64,000 bases of DNA from Rhyacophila brunnea (lineage: Eukaryota > Arthropoda > Insecta > Trichoptera > Rhyacophilidae): assembly GCA_022495005.1 (NCBI GenBank), contig JAGYXB010002040.1:1116001-1180000 (forward strand). Reading direction: 5' to 3'. A program made the translations under genes and the position numbers. Shown piece by piece: positions 34,280 to 44,996 of the stretch. Every line of letters starts with the position of its first letter. Position 1 is the stretch's first letter. The notes under the pieces are model-generated. The model was not told the origin of the DNA, made no database searches, and saw nothing but the letters and a program-made list of their open reading frames with translations.

Positions 34280-34720
34280 TGCTCCTGTATGGCTGTGAGA
34301 CATGGCATCTTACTAAGCTTCAAGAGTCTCGGCTTTTGAGCTTTGAGAATCGATGTCTCCGCCGAATCTTAGAGGTACATTGGTACGACCGCGCTACAAA
34401 CACCCGAGGTGGTGAGCAGACACAACAGCCTTCGGTGATTGAAGTTATCACAAAAAGACGCTTTACGTGGCTGGGACACGTATTCCGGATGCCGCCAAAA
34501 AGTGCGGCACTTCGTACCCTTGTGGCACAGCCTCAAGTCACGCCATGGCCGGCCTTCCCTCACCCTGCAGCGGTGCTACAAGAGCGACCTACGTACTGCA
34601 GGTCTGACATGGCGGGAGGCGCAAGAGTTGGCGATGGACCGAGGGAAGTGACGCTAACTTGTGCTTGCCCTATGCCCCAATGTTGGGACGTGACAGGGTG
34701 AAAGAAGAAGAAGAAGAAGA
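34280..34720 (+). pseudogene. LINE reverse transcriptase C-terminal tail (family C), copy 1
   Basis: An open frame of about 140 codons with LLYGCETWHLTKLQESRLL, SFENRCLRRIL, TQQPSVIEVI and RRFTWLGHVFRMP, the C-terminal block of non-LTR ORF2 proteins. The frame shifts after FRMP. The fragment ends in a (GAA)n tract. It is severely 5'-truncated and lacks the polymerase catalytic core. Confidence 0.85.
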
Positions 34721-34931
34721 ATAAGATGAAACATAATTTATAATATGTGGCATCTCACCAACGAGATATTCGGTGAAAATTCTAGGTAAAATATAAGTAA
34801 CTATTTTGTTAATCAACGAATAATTCACTACATTTAAGAATTTAAATTAAAACTCGTCATACAAAATACTCAAGAAAAGACACTAAGGATAATAATTACG
34901 TAATTTATCCATTAATTAATTTCGCAGACGT

Positions 34932-35368
34932 GTGCTGCTGTATGGCTGTGAGACATGGCATCTTACTAAGCTTCAAGAGTCTCGGCTTTTGAGCTTTGAG
35001 AATCGATGTCTCTGCCGAATCTTAAGGGTACATTGGCACGACCGCGTTACAAATACCCGACTTCGTGAGCAGACACAACAGCCTTCGGTGATTGAAGTTA
35101 TCACAAAAAGACGCTTTACGTGGCTGGGACACGTATTCCGGATGCCGCCAAAAAGTGCGGCACTTCGTACCCTTGTGGCACAGCCTCAAGTCACGCCATG
35201 GCCGGCCTTGCTCACCCTGCAGCGGTGCTACAAGAGCGACCTACGTACTGCAGGTCTGACATGGCGGGAGGCGCAGGAGTTGGCGATGGACCGAGGTAAG
35301 TGGCGCCAACTTGTGCTTGCCCTATGCCCCAATGTTGGGACGTGACAGGGTGGAAGAAGAAGAAGAAG
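34932..35368 (+). pseudogene. LINE tail (family C), copy 2, with 11-bp target duplication
   Basis: Nearly identical to copy 1. It ends in a (GAA)n tract and is bracketed by AATTTCGCAGA at 34918-34928 and 35369-35379, a target-site duplication typical of target-primed reverse transcription. The C-terminus reads WREAQELAMDRGKWRQLVLA and then CPNVGT and a stop. Confidence 0.88.
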
Positions 35369-35384
35369 AATTTCGCAGATTCAT

Positions 35385-35645
35385 CTGTACAAATTACCTA
35401 ATAGCTATACAATCCGACGTGGAGCTTGGCTTCCTCACGATACGTTTCTTAACCGTTTTTGTTTACGAGAAATGGATGATATCCACTTGCTCAATCTATT
35501 ATGTCCACGCTACGGATCGAAACACAACATGTCATGTTGGAAAGCAAGACGTGAATGTAAATGCGCTAGATCCAGAATTCGAACCCAACACCCATACCTA
35601 AGACTTCATAAGCGATACGTGACCACTTAGCCATTGGGGGCTACC
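35385..35645 (-). mobile_element. tRNA-derived SINE (family B), copy 2
   Basis: On the minus strand the head has CCAATGGCTAAGTGGTCACG as A box and GGGTTCGAATTCTGG as B box. The body (CTCACGATACGTTTCTTAAC, CTTGCTCAATCTATT and neighbours on the plus strand) aligns with 19131-19385. Confidence 0.75.
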
Positions 35646-35649
35646 AAAT

Positions 35650-35785
35650 AAACCTACAATAATCTTGCTACATAACAACAGGTCCATGAGCTATTCCGAG
35701 CGCGCTCTCTCTCTCTCCAGTCAGTCATACCCAGACTCTCTGTGTCCCTCTTGACGTTATCTACCCATCTCCACGGGGGCGGGCC
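35650..35785 (-). mobile_element. LINE C-terminal fragment (family G)
   Basis: The minus-strand peptide has GRYGPPPWRWVDNVKRD, ESLGMTDWRERERAR and SWTCCYVARLL, the closing segment common to many LINE ORF2 proteins. It is cut on its 5' side by the hAT MITE at 35794. Confidence 0.7.
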
Positions 35786-35793
35786 ATACCTAC

Positions 35794-36384
35794 CAGTGAC
35801 GTCCCTAGGCAAAATACCACCCCTAAGCAGCGCCAAAATGCCGCCCCATTTTTTATACAGTATTTTTTATCATCCTTTCATGACTGCAATATCTATTACT
35901 ACATTACTAACAAAGTAAATAGGTACCACTAAATATAATTTAAATGCTATACTTCAATAGACAATATTGCATGTCCACGGTTTTAGATACATTTAGATAT
36001 ACACCTGACAACTTTCAAAACTGGCAAAAATATTTGGATAAATTAATTTGGTCAGTACCTGTACCTATAATTCAAATATAATTCGCAAATATGCACGTGG
36101 CATTGCTAATCATCAAAGATGTGACGTCCAATAACAACGGAAGTAAACTAGACATCGCTAAACATCAAAAAAATTCAGGTCTGTTAAACCTTTTATGTCA
36201 ATCAATACATTTTCTTTCCAATCAGTGACTTGTTCTTTTAATGGAAAGATATTTCCGTTATTACTAAGTTTAGATCAGTACCTATTTTTATATACACCTA
36301 ATGATTCTCCTCGATTTGCCGCCCTTCGATTAACTGCCGCCCCCAAGCAACGGTCAATCTGCCTACCCCCACGGGACGTCACTG
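35794..36384. mobile_element. hAT-type MITE (CAGTGACGTCCC family), copy 2
   Basis: Exact 12-bp inverted ends as in copy 1. Flanks ATACCTAC and ATACCCAT agree at six of eight positions, indicating an older insertion. The internal sequence matches copies 1 and 3. Confidence 0.88.
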
Positions 36385-36392
36385 ATACCCAT

Positions 36393-37429
36393 TTGTTTCA
36401 AATCGATAATCGAACAAAATTCATTCAATTTTGTTGGGGCGGGCCTGAGTCAGATTTTGTAAATACGATGTGCATTAGTGATATTAATATTATTATATTA
36501 TTTCTATATAGTATATATAGCCAATTTTCTAAAGAATGACATATGTTTGAGCAGTTAGGCTATCATATTTTCAAAGACTAGGTATACAATGCGTGAATAA
36601 TAACGAACAGTTGGAAGATATGTTATTTGCACATGTCATAAAGGTTATCCTAAAAGTGCATATGCAGTATTATACGTTTGTATAATGAACATAATATACA
36701 CCATAACTTAGCCAAACCTTTTAGTTTTTATATGCCACACTGAGTGAAAACAAATAATTGTCTTGGACAGCACATAACATATAAAATAATATCATAGTAA
36801 ATACAAGTAAAAGATCTTAATTTAAATCAAATAATATAGTTTTCATTTTAAAATTAAAATGTGTTAGGAACTAATGCATCAATGTCTGGTTCAATGCAAA
36901 TGATTGCATTTCTCACTGAGTTCTCAAAAACTCGTGATTTTTATTATGATCTAATTTTACTCTTCAAATATAGTTCAACCAATATATTGTGTAATGTATA
37001 ATGCATTCACAAGAGTGATGATAACTCAAAATATGTTTTAATTATAAATTCATGTGTAAGGATTGTTATTTTTTTTATCATTATTAATGCAGTTTTAAGA
37101 AATAGGATACCAACATTTTCAACATGAAAGGTTATTAAGAATATGTACAGAATATTATTATCATTCATTAAGCAATGTAACTGATTAGTAAAAATATAAT
37201 ATTGTCCATATCTTTTTATCAACAATCGAAATTAATGATTTTATTCTTTTGTGATATCGATTCTCAATAATAATATGATGTATTTTTTTTTACTGTGCTA
37301 CGATTATGATTGTGACATTTGTGACTAAATTATATGTAATATTCTCTCAAAAATGTACCTACTTATATGATAATAATTGATATCATATATGAAAATTGAA
37401 TTATGAAGTTGTATAGAGAGAAATTAAGT
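36393..37429. other. unassigned AT-rich stretch
   Basis: No coding sequence, SINE head or inverted repeat recognised. Confidence 0.4.
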
Positions 37430-37670
37430 GTTAAAGACCGCAATGAGTGGGTCATGTAGAAAGAATGTCAGAATATAGATTAAACGTAGTAATCAAATGG
37501 TTGCCAACGAGGAAACGGGAGACGAGTGAACTACAAGAAACATGATCATTGGAAGGATTAGGAACCGGAGGAGAGGAGCAATTAGTAAAGAGAAGTTGTT
37601 GAGAAAGTTAAATCACACCCTACTCCCTAGGTCCTAGGATATGACGTCGAAGAGAAGGAAATTTCATTTT
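37430..37670 (+). mobile_element. LINE C-terminal relic (family F)
   Basis: Broken frames give WVGHV/GRMSEYRL-like and VIKWLPTRKRETSE-like pieces, the end of a non-LTR ORF2. Strongly decayed; the family is uncertain. Confidence 0.5.
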
Positions 37671-38079
37671 GCTATTGTCATATAGCGAAAACTACGAATA
37701 TTTTGTTTGTATACATTATAATATATTTGTGTAGGCAGTTTAAATTGTGTACAAAATAATCGAAGCATAAATAATCCAGACAATTCATTTTCTTTTTGTT
37801 AATTCTCTGTGCCTTTTCTCTCCCCCTGTACTTTGCATTAGAGTACAATTAGTACACTCAGTCAAAGCTTACTTGAGAGCGTGGCGACTTCAGTCTTGGG
37901 TAACTGCTCCTAAGACATAAAAAACGATGCTTCACATCCAAACATAGTGTTCCGTGATGAGCCCGATAATACCGGGTGTGGTGCGGGGCAGAGTAGTTTG
38001 GTGGGACCATTGACGTCAATCTAATAACTATTATTGTATTGTTATACATATTGTAATGGCAGGACAGTGCCTACGAGCC

Positions 38080-38350
38080 TGTTAGCGCCACAGGCCTCCA
38101 CGTATCTAAAAACCACTACTGTTCGAGTGGGTTTCGTGGAAACTAGTTTTCAGTAGAGGGTGTCAATGTAATTATAAATATGTTTGGTGTGTTTGCTTAA
38201 GGCAGTCGAAAATAAATAATAAAATAGGTAAGTAGGTAGGTAGGTAGGTAGGTACCTAACAAATTTGCATAAAATTTGAAACTAAAAATAAAAGGGCGCG
38301 GTATTCCAAGTCTACTTAAGGTCGTTACTATACCTAAGGATAAGGACCTA
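38080..38350 (+). repeat. dispersed repeat B, copy 2
   Basis: It matches 15320-15560. Contains a (TAGG)n-like GTAGGTAGGTAGG run near 38230-38253. Confidence 0.65.
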
Positions 38351-38751
38351 TAAAATGGGTAAACAACACGACCACCATGAAAACACAATCATATATTAAG
38401 GGCGCCGCGAAGTGAAAAAATTTAAAACCACTGCCGTATAAGGTAACATTGTTAAATATGGGAACACTGCGAAATTTCAATTGTGCAAGTATATATTTTG
38501 ATAAAATGGGAGAACAATATGGTTAGTGTACGTGTGAAATAGCGTCGCGATGCCCGAAATGAGCGCCGCAACGCTTTTCCGATGACGTCACAACCGGCCT
38601 TGCCCATCAAAAATCTTCTCCCACGCAATTTTTTTCGCTACGTTAAAGTCAAAACTAATTATTTATGGAATAGCTTCTCGATCGATCTTTATACATATAT
38701 ATATAAGTATCCTACCGAGTATAAATCAAAAGAGTAGGTACCTCTAGGACA
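38351..38751. other. unassigned stretch with raised GC
   Basis: CpG-containing words (GGCGCCGCGAAG, GAGCGCCGCAACG, GATGACGTCACAAC) stand out, but no coding frame or repeat partner was found. Confidence 0.3.
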
Positions 38752-39030
38752 GGGAACTCAGAAATAATGGGAAATTAAATACCTAACGGGTGTGGAGTAA
38801 CAGGCAACCGATCTCGAGTATGAAAGAATATGGGACAAACTGCTTTTGGTTTATGCACTGACGCTCGTTCAATATTGGTGTATTCGAAGGTTGCAACACA
38901 CACTACTGCACGTCTATAATGTTTGGTTCATTTTCGTAGAACACATATTCAAAACCCTTCGTAAAAATATAGTGTATTTGGGATACTTATAGCCTATCGG
39001 AATTCTATTTATTAATCTGTTCTGTGCTCA
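38752..39030 (+). repeat. dispersed repeat A, copy 3
   Basis: It starts near CAGGGAACTCAGAAATAATG and ends near CTATCGGAATTCTATTTATT, with internal deletions relative to copies 1 and 2. Confidence 0.78.
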
Positions 39031-39244
39031 AGGATCACACAACGCATCAGTTGCATTAAGTAGCATTATAAAGCAAAACAAGCAAGAATCACTATGCATA
39101 ATTTCATATGCACATTATTATATAGTTGTATTAATTTTATTTTTGATTAATATTTTGGCAAAGAAAAAAATATTTATAATAATAATCTTAGCAATAATCG
39201 TGAGACAAATAAATAAAATTATCAATTAGCACACTTGTTTACAT

Positions 39245-39316
39245 TCCTCGGTAGTATAGTGGTAAGTATCCCCGCCTGTCACGCGGGAGACCGGGGTTCG
39301 ATTCCCCGCCGGGGAG
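39245..39316 (+). tRNA. tRNA-Asp: tRNA-Asp (GTC)
   Basis: All cloverleaf stems pair. Acceptor TCCTCGG/CCGGGGA has one T-G pair. The anticodon stem CCCGC/GCGGG holds loop CTGTCAC with anticodon GTC at 39278-39280. The T arm contains GGTTCGATTCC, the intact B box; the A box is TAGTATAGTGGTA. Discriminator base G at 39316 fits tRNA-Asp. A TTTTT Pol III terminator follows at 39319-39323. No intron. Unlike the SINE heads here, it has no repeat body, so it is a genuine gene. Confidence 0.97.
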
Positions 39317-39318
39317 AA

Positions 39319-39323
39319 TTTTT
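39319..39323 (+). terminator. Pol III terminator of tRNA-Asp
   Basis: Five T residues directly after the tRNA 3' end. Confidence 0.85.
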
Positions 39324-39919
39324 GAATAATTAATTTCTATTTGTAACACAATTTAATGTATTTTTTATCATTTTATTCTATACTTGGAATGATGCCAACT
39401 GCATGTGGATATTTCATTTTATTGACATTCTTAAAAATAATAATAATATTTTTTTTATGGACAGATTGTATTGAAATAAAATCTTTATGTTCAATTGCCA
39501 ACCAACTTGAACGTTATTTCAACGTGCTTGTAAAAAAACATGTAAGAAATTTAGTACCCAATCTAATACATGCATGCACGCGTTCAGTATTACGGCGCAA
39601 TTATTTTTGCAAATTTTTATTTCTGTCTGACCTACAAATGGTAGCAAGTTCACAGCTGATGGCAGTGACGTCATCCTGTCGAAATACCGCGCGAAAATCT
39701 CGCTTTCTTATCAAAAATCAATAAAAACCGAACCTAATAAAAATTGCTTTGTATTCACACACATTCATGCCGATACACACACACGAAATAGATGATAATT
39801 TTCTTGTTTTTCAGTGATTGACAATAATATTTTTGTTAAATTTAATTATGTTGCCTAGCAACATGTTTATATTTCTAATGTATAAAACTTAGTACGTAGT
39901 TTAACGCGTGCATGCTACC

Positions 39920-40340
39920 TGTGCTCCTGAATGGCTGTGAGACATGGCATCTTACTAAGCTTCAAGAGTCTCGGCTTTTGAGCTTTGAGAATCGATGTCT
40001 CCGCCTAATCTTAATGGTACATTGGTACGACCGCGTTACAAACACCCGAGTTCGTTAGCAGACACAACGGAGATTGAAGTTATCACGAAGAGATGCTTTA
40101 CGTGGCTGGGCACGTATTCCGGATGCCGCCAAAGAGTGCGACACTTCGTACCCTTGTGGGACAGCTTCAAGGGTTCCGTCACCGTGACCGGCCCTCCCTC
40201 ACCCTGCAGCGGTGCTACAAGAGTGACCTACGTGCTGCAGGTCTGACATTGCGGGAGACGCAAGAGTTGGCGATGGACCGAGGGAGGTGGCGCCAACTTG
40301 TGCTTGCCCTATGCCTCAATGTTGGGACGTGACAGGGTGA
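39920..40340 (+). pseudogene. LINE tail (family C), copy 3
   Basis: Same ORF2 C-terminal blocks as the 34-35 kb copies, with small deletions (one in TQQPSVIEVI, a base lost in WLGHV) that shift the frame. The 3' GAA tract is short. The downstream flank to 40466 is shared with copy 1, but the upstream flank is not. Confidence 0.85.
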
Positions 40341-40436
40341 AAGAAGAAGATGAAACATAATTTATAATATGTGGCATCTCACCAACGAGATATTCGGTGA
40401 AAATTCTAGGTAAAATATAAGTAACTATTTTGTTAT

Positions 40437-40610
40437 TCAACGAATAATTCACTACATTTAAGAATGTAACATTCTAATTATTGAACATACATAATTTTGA
40501 AAACAGGTGAACGCAGGTTCGATTTCTGCGTTACTTTTTATAAGTTTCGATTGATTATAATATATTATCTCAAAAGTTTTTTCAAAATTATGTATGTTCA
40601 AATAATATAA
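40437..40610. mobile_element. tRNA-core inverted-repeat element, shortened copy 2
   Basis: The complete left terminus (TTATTCAACGAATAATTCAC to CATACATAA) is followed by only the B-box half of the core (CAGGTTCGATTTCTGCG) and an inner right arm with ATTATGTATGTTCAA. The A-box half is deleted. Confidence 0.7.
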
Positions 40611-40911
40611 TATATTAAAATTTTTTTTTTAAAAAATAGGTAAGCTCTACAGTCTACGCAGAGGTAGTCTCGAAATTAAAAAAAATATTGCACTGACGTT
40701 CGTACGCGAATGTTAATCTAAAATCTAAATAAAAATGTTTCATTGTGTACAACCTATTTTAAACTTGTAATACGTACTAATAACTTGTAACGTGTGTTTA
40801 TCTAAGTACAGGCCATGCAATTTTATTAATAAATCTCAGTCTAACACAAGTTAATCTTGATGATCTAACCATTCGCCTTGGTAACTTATTTAAAATAAAT
40901 ATGATTTTCTT

Positions 40912-41035
40912 CTTCTTCTACCATGTCCGTGCGAGAGATGCGCCTAAACTCTTCATAACCAAACTTGACTACCGTGACTGCCGCCTCATTGTCTGTCAAC
41001 TATCGGACAAACCATCACGTATTGCGCCGATTACT
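40912..41035 (-). mobile_element. LINE 3'-end fragment (family E)
   Basis: The minus strand encodes FGYEEFRRISRTDMVEEEE, ending in a (GAA)n tract, the terminal block of another non-LTR family. Confidence 0.65.
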
Positions 41036-41076
41036 TGGCGCCATATTCGCAGTTTGAAGTATCTGTGTACATTATT

Positions 41077-41268
41077 TTAACATATTGTTTTTAGTTCTAG
41101 TTTAATTAGATTCATAGTCCTCCAAGTCCTGCGTGGTTGCTTCTCGTCGGGCACCACTGTACCATTTTGATATTTTTTCTGCTGCAGACATTTCCGAAAT
41201 CTCTTTGAAGGACCCAAACAAGATCTTTTTGGATTCCATACTTGATCCATCGCATCTATTCTATACAA
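41077..41268 (-). other. protein-like open frame, unidentified
   Basis: A 63-codon minus-strand frame (MYRIDAMDQVWNPKRS, RTWRTMNLIKLELK) has a composition more protein-like than its neighbours. Its N-terminal codons lie in an inverted repeat (41251-41563) whose other arm encodes a similar SSFMYRIDA stretch. It could be part of an unknown transposon. No domain recognised. Confidence 0.25.
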
Positions 41269-41563
41269 AAGACTGCTATCGGCCGCTATTGGCAGTTATC
41301 GAGGGTAGTTTTTCATATGTTTCTATTAAAGTATTATAATTTTCACAATAAGATAGTTGTAATTGTTACAATAAGTGCTATGTTTAAACAGCACCTCTCT
41401 TGGCTGTGCTAACTTTTAGCGCGAGATAGACAGTTTTGACTGTTTAGACGGCTAACTTATTGTAACAATTATAAAACCTCAGTTGAAAAATATGATAAAC
41501 TACGAGTACCTTCGACAACCGCCGATAGGGGAAGATAGCAGTTTTATGTATAGAATAGATGCG
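41251..41563. repeat. inverted repeat with arms of roughly 110-125 bp
   Basis: The left arm 41251-41375 and right arm 41456-41563 are imperfect reverse complements, from CGCATCTATTCTATA at the outside to TTGTTACAATAAG at the inside. A spacer of about 80 bases separates them. No target duplication was identified. Confidence 0.8.
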
Positions 41564-42040
41564 CATGTTAATATAATGGGAGTTTTGTATTACATTGTCC
41601 CTATTTTAACCCTAATATTATTTTATTACTATTCTAAAAATTTTCAAGATATAGGAATACACATAATTTTATCCAAAACTTTACGTAAAGATATGTAGTG
41701 AAAAGATTATTTAGTTATATTTTGTAGGACGATATATATTACTATTAAATTTTAACACAATTTAAAACCTTGACAAAAACATCGTGACAGGTACTGCGAA
41801 CAACCAAATTTTGATAAAATATTAAATTAAAGAAGTACCTATGTATCGCTTTAAAATAAATAATTAAGATTATTGAAGATCTGCGACATGTGTATTTAAT
41901 GTCAGTATGGAAAGACATATTTAATAATCAAGTCTGAAAAATATTAAATAGTTTTCAAATTTATGTGTCTTTCTATTCTAACGTATCTTTGTTGTCTGGC
42001 AGAACTATGCTGAACAGTCCTCAACCTTTTTTTTCATTTA

Positions 42041-42379
42041 CTAATAATAATATTTATCTAATATAATATAGTGTGTGGGTCTAATTTTAGATATTTTTTT
42101 AATATAACCTTTTCTAATCCTTTTTTGAAACGTATATTGAGGAGGTGAGGTGGTCGCATTGTCAGAAAGCACTAGAATCTTGAAATGAAAGGATGTGTGT
42201 TTTTCAAAATGTAAGAATTTATCATTCGGTAATTCATAATGATAGTCAAGTAAATTAACTTTACTGGCTGCCGAGAGGTATATATAACTTATAAAGTTGT
42301 CACCAGACGCTGCGGCACTCATATCATTAGAGCAGTCTGTGCTGGCCAGTTTTATGAATATGAGTGTATCTTCTGCGTA
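42041..42379 (-). other. unidentified open frame
   Basis: About 110 codons open on the minus strand, with LASTDCSNDMSAAASGD and a basic C-terminal part (QKRIRKGYIKK). The composition is protein-like, but I recognise no family, signal peptide or membrane segment. It could be an exon or a transposon relic, or chance. Confidence 0.2.
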
Positions 42380-43986
42380 TTACATATACATACTTACATT
42401 CCGTATCACCTACCAACTTACAATTCACTGTCTACCTATCGTTATAGGTACAAAACAATAATATTACCTATGTTGAATCCTAGAAATTAAATTACGGTAT
42501 GCTCTACAAAAATATTCTATATTATCGAACGTATGTAAATATTAATGTTTTAAACATACATAATTTGAAAACATCTTGTGTCTTATTCATTGAATAAAAA
42601 AAATAGTTAATTAAATTAACGTTTCATGGCTAATTTTGTCAGTTCAGTAAGTATTTTAAATTATTCTAAGTGCAAAAATATTAATATTTAAGTTAAATAT
42701 CTGTTGATTGTTTTGGATGTCTGTGAGAGTATGTGGAAAGTAAAATTTCCGTTACTCGTCAGAGTACGTAGCAGTGAGTAGCAGACTTTTTAAATAAATA
42801 TTGGTCGTTAACCATTCGCTCAACCATTAGGTATTTTGTTGAACAAATCACACGTTAAAAACCCGTACCAACGACTTCAAAACCAGGCGCTATTCAGTGT
42901 GGGATTATCATTTTTTTTAAATTCCCATCAGTTATCCGAGTTAAAATAGTCATTACTAGTGAGATAAATTGAGTTGTCTAGAGTCATAACTCACATATTA
43001 TTAAAAAAAATCGAGTTTTGAGATAAACGCGAAGAACCACCTGAGCATTGTTTTTTTGTAATTAGAAGAAAAGTATTAAATTATTGAAAATATATATAAT
43101 ACTCATAAGGCTGCAGACACACATCACACTATGAAAAATAGAGCTCTATGTTCGGTTAGGTTAGGTTAGGCTATTATTAGTTATGACAGCAACAGTCAAC
43201 TTTATCAAAGATTTTCTTTATAATATTAATGCCTTTAAAATCACTGGTATATTTAACTCAAAAATTACAAAATTGCTAAATGTGAGTTATGACTCTGGTT
43301 GACTCAATTACCGTTTATATAATGCTAATATAATAAACGCATGCATGTCGGCGAGTCAAATGTTAAAAGTGTGAATAGTAATAAATATAAATTCAAATAA
43401 ATCCGAAATGATTGACATCAGCTGCATTTGCCGATTTATTTACATAATTCGCTTTGTAAAATTTCAATGTCACGATATCGCGGCCTTGACAGTGGATTCG
43501 GTGCCAAGTAATCGCGAATGTTCAAACAAATCGCTCAGAAAACTGCGCGCTTTGAGGCCTGCTTATAAATAAAAATTGCTTCCACATATTATTCTCCCAA
43601 CATAATAATATTACCGGGATATTATGCTCTTCACTTCCCTTGGGAAATCGCTAACATTCGCGACAGCTAAAATGACGCTGTGACCGTATACACATACGGG
43701 TGCGAAAAGGGAAAATCTGAAAACATTGAATGTTAATTGAATAAATTAATTTTAATTTAATATAAATATATAAATTAAAATAAATTGAGTTATCATTTGA
43801 GAAAACCACGAAGTACCTCTATGTAGGTACACCAAATCTCTAATAACTCAAAATAACATATTATTTATAGCTGTGAAACTGCATGTAATCATTTCATATC
43901 AATAATTGTGCCGACTGTAAACAAAAAAAGATTTTTTTATTGTGACTTACTTTAACTTATCTAATATTTTTAATTAAATATTTTAT
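42380..43986. other. unassigned, with a short TTAGG run and a partial element end
   Basis: GGTTAGGTTAGGTTAGG occurs at about 43155-43170. A partial terminus of the tRNA-core element lies at about 42553-42600. Nothing else is recognised. Confidence 0.4.
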
Positions 43987-44477
43987 TTATTCAACGAATA
44001 ATTCACATGATTTAAGAATGTAACATTCTAATTATTGAACATACATAATAATGTGAATTATTCGTTGAATAAAAAAACAGTCAATTTAAAATTATTAGCA
44101 AGTTCAAGTAAGTTACAACAAAAAATCTTGGAGTGATACTTGACGTCGGTTAGTAATTAAAGTAATACCTACTCTGACTTAAAATACAAAAGCGGATCGC
44201 CAATAGTAGCTCAATTTGGAAAACGTTTCAAAGAGTATTAAAAGCCATTAGTTAAAATTTGTCGCAATTAAGTATGACTCCCTTAGCATAATGGTATATG
44301 TGCGTGGGTGCGGTACCCGATAGATGCAGGTTTGATTCCTGCGGGGTGTCTTACTTTTTTCAAAAAGATTTTTTTCAATTGGTTATAATATATTTTCTCA
44401 GAAGTGTTTTCAAAATTATGTATGTTCAATAATTAGAATGTTACATTCGTAAATCTTGTGAATTATTCGTTGAATAA
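43987..44477. mobile_element. tRNA-core inverted-repeat element, most complete copy
   Basis: The left terminus (TTATTCAACGAATAATTCAC onward to CATACATAA) and right terminus (TTATGTATGTTCAATAATT to GTGAATTATTCGTTGAATAA) are inverted copies of about 60-65 bp. The core at 44275-44352 carries a tRNA-like module: A-box-like TTAGCATAATGGTATATG and B box AGGTTTGATTCCTGCG, then GTGTCTTAC. A second right-type tip directly follows the left terminus (about 44050-44073), forming a short hairpin that may be a nested deletion derivative. Confidence 0.75.
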
Positions 44478-44937
44478 AAAAAAATGTTAGCAAGTTCAAC
44501 GTAATATTATTCTATCTAGACGTAATACTCAACCTACCATTTGTTTAAATATTTAAATTATTACAAAATGTAGATGTACTGACAAAATAATTTTAAATTA
44601 GCAATTCATTGTTATTCAAGCAAGCCACTGTCACTTGTAAGTGTCGAATACATTATTGTGAGTGCATTAGTAGGTCGACGGTGTGCACTGCTGATTGTCG
44701 AATTTATTCAACAATGCGGACCAATTCGTTTCAAGGTCGTTGTATTGAAAGAAAGAGATGGTTGCTAACTATGTTAGGTTGATCAACTATAATATAGGTA
44801 CTTATTTTTGTAGTCTAGGTAAATTATATAAATATATATGTAATTCTGAGAAAAATAAACTGACATTACCGATACAAAAAAAACTCTGGGACAATTACAA
44901 AAAAATGAGAGATTTTTCAAATATACTTAAGTAGCGA

Positions 44938-44996
44938 GCGAATGGCATTGTTGCCAACTTAGAGTATTTCTTGCCAGATCTAGCATTTTTTTAAAT
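44938..44996 (-). repeat. short dispersed repeat
   Basis: Reverse complement matches 33711-33756 over TGCTAGATCTGGCAAGAAA and the following CTAAGTTGGCAA. The larger unit is not defined. Confidence 0.6.

Larger units (their letters stand above)
34185..35379 (+). repeat. direct duplication of a LINE tail plus its upstream flank
   Basis: The roughly 95 bases before the first LINE tail (34185-34279) recur almost unchanged before the second (34843-34931), so flank and LINE were duplicated together. The segment between the LINE tails (34727-34841) instead matches the flank downstream of the third copy at 40348-40466. Confidence 0.85.

Noticed and set aside
38227..38260. GTAGGTAGGTAGG run as telomere repeat
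   Set aside because: Unit is TAGG, not TTAGG; a simple microsatellite within repeat B.
39356..39724. 122-codon frame after tRNA-Asp
   Set aside because: Low-complexity hydrophobic start, no domain, no splice or promoter support; typical random frame.
44275..44352. Possible tRNA gene
   Set aside because: The module occurs in several element copies with mismatched stems and sits between inverted arms; better read as a repeat core.
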